From the NCBI GenBank assembly GCA_002436485.1, contig DJMK01000178.1:7024-15259 (forward strand): 8,236 bases of DNA. Direction: 5' to 3'. Below the pieces are notes generated by a model. That model saw only the letters and a program-made list of their open reading frames with translations, was not told the DNA's origin and did no database searches. Each line of letters opens with the position of its first letter. The stretch's first letter is position 1. Source of the stretch: Proteobacteria bacterium UBA6492. GTDB taxonomy: Bacteria; Pseudomonadota; Gammaproteobacteria; UBA6429; Thiohalophilaceae. Positions 1-5,331 of the stretch are shown piece after piece. The position numbers were made by a program, and so were the translations under genes.

Positions 1-359
1 ACTGCATCACCCGGGCCGACTGTGGCCAATGCCAGGTGCGCCAGTCCTTCTTTTGAGCCAATGGTGACGATCGCTTCACTTTCATAGTCCAGATCGACAT
101 CGTAGGTTTCCTTATACCAACGGCAAATAGCACGCCGTAAACGGGGAATGCCACGCGACAACGAATAGCGATGGGTATCGCTGCGTTGCGCTACTTCGAT
201 GAGCTTGTCCACGATATGTTGCGGAGTGGGTTGATCAGGATTACCCATGCCAAAATCGATAATATCCTCCCCGCGCGCACGTGCAGCGGCCTTCAACTCG
301 TTGACAATGTTAAAGACATACGGGGGAAGGCGTTTTATTCTAGGAAATTCGTCGATCAA
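1..359 (-). CDS. alaC: AlaC-type alanine transaminase (PLP class I/II aminotransferase), N-terminal part, cut by the left window edge
   Basis: About 119 N-terminal codons are present; the rest lies beyond the left edge. The translation has the conserved start of AlaC-type aminotransferases: RLPPYVFNI, then RGEDIIDFGMGNPD, a THRYS/SRGIPRLR stretch and ITIGSKEGLAHL-like residues (here VTIGSKEGLAHLALA). These belong to fold-type I PLP enzymes; the PLP lysine is in the missing part. The family interconverts pyruvate and glutamate with alanine and 2-oxoglutarate in the cytoplasm. Start choice: the frame is closed upstream by TAA at 372-374, and the only start candidate before the conserved DEFPRIKR is TTG at 357-359, with GGGA about 9 bases upstream. 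The ATG at 371-373 is in another frame and soon meets a stop. It is transcribed divergently from the Mth938 gene. Paralogous aminotransferases (for example aspartate-type) are less likely given the N-terminal motifs. The family call is secure; the exact substrate is inferred. Confidence 0.85.
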   Translation of the reverse strand, partial: MIDEFPRIKRLPPYVFNIVNELKAAARARGEDIIDFGMGNPDQPTPQHIVDKLIEVAQRSDTHRYSLSRGIPRLRRAICRWYKETYDVDLDYESEAIVTIGSKEGLAHLALATVGPGDA

Positions 360-399
360 GCAAGTGTCCCATTAGTGTAATTTGTGCGAATTCAGCATC

Positions 400-416
400 T
401 TAGCAAAAGGTGCTAA
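400..416. repeat. Short perfect inverted repeat in the divergent intergenic region
   Basis: TTAGCA (400-405) and TGCTAA (411-416) are perfect inverted copies separated by AAAGG. The dyad lies in the 110-bp gap between the aminotransferase and the Mth938 gene, 41 bp from the first start and 54 bp from the second. It could be an operator for one or both divergent genes. I could not place a convincing -35/-10 pair beside it; TAACAT at 414-419 is only a weak -10 match. The arms are short, so chance is possible. Confidence 0.3.
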
Positions 417-469
417 CATTACCCACTACCTTGACCGCCGTCAATCAGCCATAAGCAAAGGATATCTTC

Positions 470-874
470 ATGAAATTCAGCCTGGAAAACAGCGCTGGCT
501 ACAGTATTCGCAGCTATCAGGCAGGACAGGTCGAAGTGGTTTCGATAGCCCATGCCCAGTCAGACCAACCAGGCGCTGAGTCCATTACTCTCTCAAGTAG
601 CGTTATTATCACACCTGACAGACTGGTTGAGAACTGGCCACCCTCATCCAGCGCCGTTCTTGCCATGGAGCATCTTGATATGGTGCTGGCCACGGCGCCG
701 GAAGTCATCATTCTTGGCACGGGCAGCAGGCTGGTATTTCCTGATCAGAAAATCCTGCAGGCCTGTTACCAGGGGAATGTGGGGATCGAGGTAATGGACA
801 ACGGCGCCGCCTGTAGGACTTACAATGTGCTGGCCGCAGAAGGCCGCCAGGTTGCTGCCGCACTGATTATCTGA
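470..874 (+). CDS. Mth938-like domain protein (DUF498 / COG3737, Xcc1710 type)
   Basis: A 134-residue cytosolic protein of the Mth938-like fold family, related to mitochondrial complex I assembly factor NDUFAF3; the bacterial members have no settled biochemical role. The signature is in the second half: LATAPEVIILGTGSRLVFP at about 73-91 and GIEVMDNGAACRTYN at about 105-119, followed by AAEGRQVAAALI to the C-terminus. Length is normal for the bacterial family. The start ATG has a good Shine-Dalgarno, AAAGGA at 457-462, seven bases upstream. There is no signal peptide or membrane segment. It is transcribed divergently from the aminotransferase and convergently with rpoS: its TGA (872-874) lies past the rpoS TAA (867-869), so the coding regions overlap by 8 bp. 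No intrinsic terminator is evident. Family assignment is confident; function is unknown. Confidence 0.9.
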   Translation: MKFSLENSAGYSIRSYQAGQVEVVSIAHAQSDQPGAESITLSSSVIITPDRLVENWPPSSSAVLAMEHLDMVLATAPEVIILGTGSRLVFPDQKILQACYQGNVGIEVMDNGAACRTYNVLAAEGRQVAAALII

Positions 875-1877
875 GCAGGGCGTCGCCAGAGAAACCCTCT
901 TTTTCCAGGATTTCACGCAGCTTGCGCAAAGCTTCGATCTGAATCTGGCGTACCCGTTCACGGGTGACCCCAATGGTATTGCCGACCTCTTCCAGCGTCG
1001 AAATATCATGGCCATTGAGGCCAAAACGCCTTTCAACCACTTCGCGTTGTTTGTCGCTTAATTGCTCGAGCCACTGGCCAATGTTGCTGCGTACATCATC
1101 ATCCTGTAACAACAGTACCGGGTCGGTATTGTTTTCGTCAGGAATGGCGTCCAGCAACGAGTTGTCTGCATCACGCCCCAATGGACTGTCCACCGAGGCG
1201 ATGCGCTCATTCAAACCCAGCATGCGCTTCACGTCATTAATAGGTTTATCCAGCATCTCGGCGATTTCTTCCGGGCTGGGTTCGTGATCAAGTGTCTGGG
1301 CCAGGTGGCGTGCGGCGCGTAGATAGATGTTGATTTCCTTGACCACGTGAATTGGCAAACGGATGGTACGCGTCTGGTTCATGATTGCCCGCTCAATGGT
1401 TTGGCGTATCCACCATGTGGCATAGGTAGAAAAACGAAAACCGCGTTCAGGATCAAACTTCTCCACTGCGCGAATCAGGCCCAGGTTACCCTCTTCAATC
1501 AGATCAAGTAGCGCGAGGCCACGATTGAGGTAACGTCTTGCGATTTTCACTACCAGGCGCAGATTGCTCTCGATCATTTTTTTGCGCCCGGCTTCTTCGC
1601 CGCGCTGCGCCATGCGTGCGTAATGGACTTCTTCTTCAGCAGTAAGCAGTGGCGAATAGCCGATCTCGCTCAAATAGATACGCGTTGCATCGATCTGACC
1701 GTCCGGAATGGTGCCCGGTGTGAAACTTTCCTGCAGTTCTTCTTCTTTATCGTCCTCCAACTCCTCATCAACTTCATCCAGCATGGATTCGTCTTCGGCG
1801 ACATCATCTTCCAAGTCTGCTTTTTTTGATTCTGCCTTCGTGCTCTTGCTTTTGGCCCCTTTGCCTTGTTCCCTCAT
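867..1877 (-). CDS. rpoS: RNA polymerase sigma factor RpoS (sigma-38, general stress/stationary phase)
   Basis: A sigma-70 family group 2 factor, 336 residues from the chosen ATG. Region 1.2 (about 62-95) holds the RpoS-type YLSEIGYSPLLTAEEEV. Region 2 (about 96-168) has SNLRLVVKIARRY, LDLIEEGNLGLIRAVEKFD and the promoter -10 recognition segment FSTYATWWIRQTIERAIMN. Region 3 follows at about 176-250, and region 4 carries the -35 helix-turn-helix TLEEVGNTIGVTRERVRQI (294-312). The segment HVVKEIN includes K180, matching the E. coli lysine (K173) used for recognition by the adaptor RssB, so ClpXP-type turnover is plausible by inference. The N-terminus is odd: lysine-rich, then strongly acidic at 21-50. 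A GTG at 1887-1889 would give 340 residues, but it overlaps the Shine-Dalgarno AGGTGG that sits 8 bases before the ATG at 1875-1877. It follows nlpD by 21 bp. RpoD is excluded by the short region 1 and lack of the large non-conserved insert. Confidence 0.97.
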   Translation of the reverse strand: MREQGKGAKSKSTKAESKKADLEDDVAEDESMLDEVDEELEDDKEEELQESFTPGTIPDGQIDATRIYLSEIGYSPLLTAEEEVHYARMAQRGEEAGRKKMIESNLRLVVKIARRYLNRGLALLDLIEEGNLGLIRAVEKFDPERGFRFSTYATWWIRQTIERAIMNQTRTIRLPIHVVKEINIYLRAARHLAQTLDHEPSPEEIAEMLDKPINDVKRMLGLNERIASVDSPLGRDADNSLLDAIPDENNTDPVLLLQDDDVRSNIGQWLEQLSDKQREVVERRFGLNGHDISTLEEVGNTIGVTRERVRQIQIEALRKLREILEKEGFSGDALLR

Positions 1878-1885
1878 ACTCCAAT

Positions 1886-1891
1886 CCACCT
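1886..1891 (-). promoter_or_regulatory. Shine-Dalgarno AGGTGG deciding the rpoS start
   Basis: On the minus strand AGGTGG lies eight bases before the ATG at 1875-1877. The upstream in-frame GTG (1887-1889) is part of this same motif and has no purine-rich site of its own at useful distance, so initiation at the ATG is preferred. A second purine patch, GGAG, sits one base before the ATG and is too close to act. Confidence 0.65.
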
Positions 1892-1898
1892 ATTCGGG

Positions 1899-2690
1899 TT
1901 AGCGTCGCTTTGGCAAGTACTTCAAGGGATCGACTGGCTTGCCGTTGCGCCGTACTTCAAAATGCAGCATTGCCTGTTGAGCTTCATCGCTTCCCATATC
2001 GGCAATGTGCTGCCCCCTTTCGACCTTTTGGTTTTCCTTTACATAGAGTTTTCGGTTATGTGCATATGCACTTAAGTAAGTATCGTTATGCTTGATGATA
2101 ATAAGCCTACCGTAACCACGTAGTCCACTACCAACATAAACAATCTCGCCTTTTGCGGCAGCATATATGCGCTGGCCTTTTTTGCCAGCGATATCCAGTC
2201 CTTTTTTGCCAGCATCGCGCACAGAATATCCGCCAATTATCTTACCATTTGTTGGCCAGTGCCAACTTATTTTTTGCGTGTTTTTATCCTTGCGGGTACT
2301 GTATTTAGCCTGCTTACTGCTAGCTGTTTTGCTTCGCGCTGTTGCAGAAGAACTTGAAGTGTGTGTTGGCGGCTTCGATCGATATGTGTTTTTTGGCGGT
2401 GATTTAACACGAATACGCTGTTCAGGATAAATCGTGTACGGTGGCCGTATATTGTTCCACCCGGCTACATCACGCACATCATGACCGTAGGCCCAGGCGA
2501 TTGAGTACAAAGTTTCACCTTTTTGTACCTTGTGGTATTCAGCTTGTCGTGGCGCCGCCTTCCTGGTTCCGGCTGGTTGTTGTTTGCCGGTGTAGTATCC
2601 ATATGAGTACTTGCCTGTGCTATTCGTGCAGGCACCCAGTAAAATTACCAGTGCGATCAGAATAATGCTTCTGCAGTGACGGTATATCAT
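1899..2690 (-). CDS. nlpD: NlpD-type lipoprotein: LysM plus degenerate LytM (M23) domain, amidase activator
   Basis: A 263-residue outer-membrane lipoprotein. Residues 1-20 form a lipoprotein signal peptide with lipobox LGAC; Cys21 would be lipidated. A LysM peptidoglycan-binding domain covers about 51-96 (YHKVQKGETLYSIAWAYG, then WNNIRPPYTIYPEQRIRV). A Ser/Thr/Lys-rich linker follows (about 97-142), then an M23/LytM domain at about 145-260 ending in PVDPLKYLPKR. The zinc site is degenerate: K162 stands where HxxxD has its histidine (D166 remains) and M241 replaces the first His of HxH (H243 remains). E. coli NlpD is similarly degenerate and activates amidase AmiC during daughter-cell separation, so a non-enzymatic activator role is inferred. 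An open frame continues to 2954, but those 88 extra residues lack a signal peptide and overlap the preceding gene. The ATG at 2688-2690 shares one base with the preceding TGA (TGATG), suggesting coupled translation; GAGG lies three bases upstream. Confidence 0.93.
   Translation of the reverse strand: MIYRHCRSIILIALVILLGACTNSTGKYSYGYYTGKQQPAGTRKAAPRQAEYHKVQKGETLYSIAWAYGHDVRDVAGWNNIRPPYTIYPEQRIRVKSPPKNTYRSKPPTHTSSSSATARSKTASSKQAKYSTRKDKNTQKISWHWPTNGKIIGGYSVRDAGKKGLDIAGKKGQRIYAAAKGEIVYVGSGLRGYGRLIIIKHNDTYLSAYAHNRKLYVKENQKVERGQHIADMGSDEAQQAMLHFEVRRNGKPVDPLKYLPKRR
2236..2265 (-). promoter_or_regulatory. Candidate sigma-70 type promoter inside nlpD, directed at rpoS
   Basis: On the minus strand TTGGCA (2260-2265, 5 of 6 to TTGACA) is followed after 18 bp by GATAAT (2236-2241, 5 of 6 to TATAAT). 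Transcription would start near 2229 and give rpoS a leader of about 350 bases. The -35 overlaps a perfect dyad, GTTGGC (2251-2256) and GCCAAC (2261-2266). In E. coli the main rpoS promoter lies within nlpD, so the location fits; the match here is by eye and could be chance. Confidence 0.35.
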
Positions 2691-3271
2691 CAACCTCGGT
2701 ATACAAGATAAAGTACAACAATGATCAGAACCATGGCCCAGCCTATGCGATCCACGTATTTTCGCAGATTTTGTTCCATCTTTTCGCCCCCCCAGACCAT
2801 CAATGCCGCAACCAGGAAAAAGCGTGCGCCACGACCAAAAAATGATGCAATCACAAACGGCAGCAGCGCCATGTGCAGCACACCGGCTGAGATTGTAAAA
2901 ATTTTGTATGGTATGGGTGAAAAGCCGGCAATAAAGACCGCCCACACGCCCCATTCCTGGAAGGCGCCCACCGCTGACTGGTATTTGTCCCAGTAGTGAT
3001 ACTCGTGCAGCAATGGCTTGATTAGTTCAAAAAAGAAAACACCAATGGCATAACCGAGTAACCCGCCAAGCACCGAAGTAATGGTCGTAATAATCGCGTA
3101 ACGCCATGCCTTGGCCGTATTTGCCAATGACATAGGCGCCAACATCACATCGGGCGGTGGAAACGGCAACACGCAGGACTCCAGGAAACTGAGTCCGCCC
3201 AGGTAATAAGGTGCATGGCGATGTCTCGACCAGAGCATGGCACGTTCAAACATGGCGGAAAATATTTTCAT
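2690..3271 (-). CDS. YqaA family inner-membrane protein (DedA / SNARE-associated superfamily)
   Basis: A 193-residue integral membrane protein. Hydrophobic segments lie at about 24-50 (with a helix-breaking LPFPPPDV turn), 58-84, 107-145, 150-162 and 177-191. The FSPIPYKIFTISAG stretch (117-130) and GRGARFF (146-152) are the DedA/VTT-type conserved core, and the N-terminus with RHRHAPYYLGGLSFLES is characteristic of the YqaA subgroup. DedA relatives take part in membrane lipid and proton homeostasis, some as lipid flippases; the role of this subgroup is not established and I do not assign a substrate. The ATG directly abuts the pcm TAA, with AGGA four bases and AAAGG ten bases upstream. The TGA overlaps the nlpD ATG by one base. 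This packing means co-translation with pcm and nlpD is likely and suggests an envelope or stationary-phase role by association only. Confidence 0.88.
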   Translation of the reverse strand: MKIFSAMFERAMLWSRHRHAPYYLGGLSFLESCVLPFPPPDVMLAPMSLANTAKAWRYAIITTITSVLGGLLGYAIGVFFFELIKPLLHEYHYWDKYQSAVGAFQEWGVWAVFIAGFSPIPYKIFTISAGVLHMALLPFVIASFFGRGARFFLVAALMVWGGEKMEQNLRKYVDRIGWAMVLIIVVLYLVYRG

Positions 3272-3934
3272 TTAGTCCTGACCTTTTATCATTGGCACGA
3301 AACTCACCTCATCGAGATATTCTTCTTCGTACCCACTATCGGTTCTGGTAACAACAACCAGTCGTTGTTGTAATCCGGATCCGACCGGCAGAATCATGCG
3401 GCCACCCATAGCAAGCTGTTGCACGAGTTGTTTCGGCACATGCTCCGGGGCAGCGGTAAGGATAATCGCATCAAAAGGTGCCTGTTTAGGCCAGCCTTGG
3501 TAACCATCACCCAAGCGAAAATGTACATTAAATAATTTGAGTTGTTGCAGCCGCTGCCGCGCCTGCGAGAGTAAATGATTAATCCGTTCGACACTGTAAA
3601 CCTGGTCAACTAGCTGCGCGAGAACCGCTGCCTGATAACCCGAACCACTACCAATCTCCAGCACCTTGCTGGGGACGACTGGCTGCAGCAATATCTCGGT
3701 CATTCTGGCCACAATATAAGGTTGCGAAATGGTCTGTCCATGGCCAATTGGTAATGCCGTGTCTTCGTAGGCACGACTGGCCATGGCCTCGTCCATAAAC
3801 AGGTGGCGCGGTGTATTACGAATCACTTCCAGCACTCGTTGGTCTGAAACACCCTCCTCGATCAACCTGTTGATCAGTCGATCACGGGTACGCTGGGATG
3901 TCATGCCAATGCCCTGAAGCTGATTACCAGACAC
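3272..3934 (-). CDS. pcm: Protein-L-isoaspartate O-methyltransferase
   Basis: A 220-residue cytosolic SAM-dependent methyltransferase that starts repair of L-isoaspartyl residues in aged proteins. From the chosen GTG the order is an N-terminal helical part (RTRDRLINRLIEEGV, then TPRHLFMDEAMASRAYEDTALPIGHG), the substrate-site segment QTISQPYIVARMTE, SAM motif I VLEIGSGSGYQAAVLAQL, motif post-I VYSVERI, motif II PFDAIILTAAPEHVP and motif III GGRMILPVGSG. Length is slightly above E. coli Pcm (208). Start choice: GTG at 3932-3934 has a strong GGAGG five bases upstream and keeps the LQGIGMTS lead-in common in relatives. Other candidates are GTG at 3953-3955, inside surE, and ATG at 3902-3904, which has AGGG seven bases upstream and gives 210 residues. 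It sits one base after the surE stop and abuts the YqaA-like gene. Confidence 0.96.
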   Translation of the reverse strand: MSGNQLQGIGMTSQRTRDRLINRLIEEGVSDQRVLEVIRNTPRHLFMDEAMASRAYEDTALPIGHGQTISQPYIVARMTEILLQPVVPSKVLEIGSGSGYQAAVLAQLVDQVYSVERINHLLSQARQRLQQLKLFNVHFRLGDGYQGWPKQAPFDAIILTAAPEHVPKQLVQQLAMGGRMILPVGSGLQQRLVVVTRTDSGYEEEYLDEVSFVPMIKGQD

Positions 3935-3935
3935 C

Positions 3936-4679
3936 TTATCCTCCAAGCCACTCACTCAGTTCACGCAACACGGCATGACGCGTCAAATCGATATGTAGCG
4001 GAGTTACCGAGACATAGTTGTGTCGAACGGCATAAAAATCCGTGCCTTCGCCGGCATCCTGCTCTTCGCCGGGCGGTCCCACCCAGAATATGTCTCGGCC
4101 GCGGGGATCGGTTTGTCTGATCACGGGCTCCGACTTATGGCGATGTCCCAGGCGCGTTGTCTGGTAGCCTGCCAGTTTGTCGTAGGGTAAATCCGGCACA
4201 TTGATGTTTAAAATCGTATCAAACGACAAGGGGTGTTGTTGGAGCCGTTCTAACAGGAAGCGAACTACCCGAGCCGCGCTGTCATAATGGACTGGATTCG
4301 GCCCGATCAGGGACACGGCCAGGGCAGGCAGGCCTAGAAAGCGCCCTTCCATGGCCGCAGCAACCGTTCCAGAGTAAAGCACATCGTCGCCAAGATTTGC
4401 GCCCTGATTGATCCCCGAAATGACCATATCTGGTTCTTTTTCGAGCAATCCTGTGATGGCCAAGTGGACGCAGTCGGTGGGTGTACCGTCTACACGTATA
4501 ACGCCATTCGGCATCGTGTACGCCCGAATCGGATCATCCAGCGTCAGTGAGTTACTGGCCCCGCTGCGGTTGCGATCCGGCGCAACGACGGTGACACGGG
4601 CAATGTCCTTGAGGTGTTCTGCCAGGCACTGAATTCCCGGCGATTCATAACCATCATCATTACTGAGCAAAATATGCAT
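3936..4679 (-). CDS. surE: 5'/3'-nucleotidase SurE
   Basis: A 247-residue SurE family phosphatase, close to the E. coli length (253). It hydrolyses nucleoside 5'- and 3'-monophosphates, and in E. coli also short polyphosphate, using a divalent metal in the cytoplasm. The metal-binding residues are visible: D8 and D9 in ILLSNDDG, S39 in APDRNRSGASNSLTL, and N91 in ISGINQGANLGDDVLYSGTV. Family blocks AAAMEGRFLGLPALAVSL, ILNINVPDLP, DPRG, GTDFYAV and VSVTPLHIDLT follow. The ATG begins directly with the MHILLSNDD core, so no other start fits; only a weak GAG lies close upstream. It heads the surE-pcm-YqaA-nlpD-rpoS run. A promoter candidate and a dyad lie in the gap to the divergent smr gene. Its last two glycine codons form the pcm ribosome site. 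Confidence 0.97.
   Translation of the reverse strand: MHILLSNDDGYESPGIQCLAEHLKDIARVTVVAPDRNRSGASNSLTLDDPIRAYTMPNGVIRVDGTPTDCVHLAITGLLEKEPDMVISGINQGANLGDDVLYSGTVAAAMEGRFLGLPALAVSLIGPNPVHYDSAARVVRFLLERLQQHPLSFDTILNINVPDLPYDKLAGYQTTRLGHRHKSEPVIRQTDPRGRDIFWVGPPGEEQDAGEGTDFYAVRHNYVSVTPLHIDLTRHAVLRELSEWLGG
3939..3944 (-). promoter_or_regulatory. Strong Shine-Dalgarno for pcm, embedded in the surE C-terminus
   Basis: GGAGGA on the minus strand encodes the final Gly-Gly of SurE immediately before its TAA, and lies five bases (counted from GGAGG) before the GTG at 3932-3934. It is the best ribosome site near the pcm N-terminus and argues for that GTG as start, with translation coupled to surE termination. 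Confidence 0.65.
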
Positions 4680-4692
4680 GAAAACTCGGTAT

Positions 4693-4722
4693 CCTCACGG
4701 GCACAACCTGCGGCCCGTGGGG
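4693..4722 (-). repeat. Imperfect inverted repeat in the surE leader/promoter region
   Basis: CACGGGC (4696-4702) and GCCCGTG (4713-4719) are perfect inverted copies around a 10-base loop. Beyond one mismatch (4695/4720) two more C-G pairs extend the stem to 4693-4722. If transcription starts near 4717 as predicted, the dyad spans the start point, so it could be an operator or, in a longer transcript, a leader hairpin holding the GAGG at 4693-4696. It is not followed by a T-run and is not a terminator. Confidence 0.4.
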
Positions 4723-4723
4723 T

Positions 4724-4752
4724 AATATACTGGAAAATCATTGCTGTGACAC
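4724..4752 (-). promoter_or_regulatory. Candidate sigma-70 type promoter for surE
   Basis: On the minus strand GTGTCA (4747-4752, 4 of 6 to TTGACA) is followed after 17 bp by TATATT (4724-4729, 5 of 6 to TATAAT). The predicted start is near 4717, giving a leader of roughly 38 bases before the surE ATG. This is the only well-spaced pair in the 95-bp divergent gap. The plus strand reads TATACT at 4726-4731, so a back-to-back -10 for smr is possible, but no -35 was found for it. Confidence 0.5.
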
Positions 4753-4774
4753 ATTCTGTACGAGCCGATAGCTG

Positions 4775-5320
4775 ATGAACGATCAAACAGACGACACGAA
4801 TAACGACAATTCACTTTTCGCGCAAGCCGTAAAGGGGGTGCGTAAACTGGCCCAGGACAAAATTAAACCGCATCGTCCACGCGTAAAACCGATCCCGCAT
4901 CAGCGTATCATGGACGAACAGGCGTCCTTGCAGGAAGCAATCAGCATGCCCATCACGCAGGATGACATCGAAACCGGTGAGGAGCTCATATACTCGCGAG
5001 GTGGCGTACAGAATTCCGTGATACGAAAACTCAAACGTGGTCATTACCCTGTGGAAGCAGAGCTGGATTTACATCGCATGACATCAGCACAGGCTTTGGA
5101 AGCCCTGGTCAATTTTCTAGGCCGTTGCCAGCAACGCGGCATGCGGTGTGTTCGCATCGTGCATGGCAAGGGGCTTGGATCAAAAGAAAAAAAGCCGGTG
5201 TTAAAAGGTAAGGTTAACCAATGGTTGCAGCGCCGTGACGACATACTGGCATTTTGCTCTGCCCAGCCGGTGGATGGAGGTACTGGCGCAGTGTATGTCC
5301 TGTTGAGACGAAAAAAATAA
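4775..5320 (+). CDS. Smr-domain protein, resembling SmrA/YdaL (MutS2 C-terminal-like nuclease domain)
   Basis: A 181-residue protein with an N-terminal charged region (1-70) and a C-terminal Smr domain (about 94-178). The Smr motifs are LDLH at 97-100, HGKGLGS at 130-136 and GGTGAVYVLL at 168-177. The lead-in GGVQNSVIRKLKRGHYPVEAELDL resembles E. coli SmrA (YdaL), a stand-alone Smr protein of similar length, rather than full MutS2. Stand-alone Smr domains have been reported to nick DNA, and SmrB cleaves mRNA at collided ribosomes, so a nucleic-acid cleavage role is likely but its substrate is inferred. It is transcribed against its neighbours, divergent from surE and convergent with truD (11 bp between stops). 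The ribosome site is weak (only GAG about 13 bases before the ATG). The next in-frame ATG (codon 46) is too far in, although still ahead of the Smr domain, to be preferred. Confidence 0.88.
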   Translation: MNDQTDDTNNDNSLFAQAVKGVRKLAQDKIKPHRPRVKPIPHQRIMDEQASLQEAISMPITQDDIETGEELIYSRGGVQNSVIRKLKRGHYPVEAELDLHRMTSAQALEALVNFLGRCQQRGMRCVRIVHGKGLGSKEKKPVLKGKVNQWLQRRDDILAFCSAQPVDGGTGAVYVLLRRKK

Positions 5321-5331
5321 TCACCGTCTGT

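Noticed and set aside
374..402. TACACT (minus strand) as a -10 for the aminotransferase
   Set aside because: The positions 16-18 bp upstream bear no resemblance to a -35, so the promoter cannot be supported.
431..457. TTGACC as a -35 for the Mth938 gene
   Set aside because: No acceptable -10 lies 16-18 bp downstream (the bases there read AGCAAA or similar).
875..925. Possible intrinsic terminator for the Mth938 gene (AGGG...CCCT followed by CTTTTT)
   Set aside because: The stem would be only four pairs with a long loop, and the T-run is part of conserved rpoS codons.
2691..2954. An 88-codon upstream extension of the nlpD frame
   Set aside because: It overlaps the YqaA-like gene in another frame and would bury the lipoprotein signal peptide, which must be N-terminal.
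5306..5329. Inverted repeat AGACG/CGTCT with A-rich loop between the smr and truD ends, as a bidirectional terminator
   Set aside because: The arms are five bases around a 14-base loop and the A/T run is in the loop, not after the stem; it does not have terminator form.
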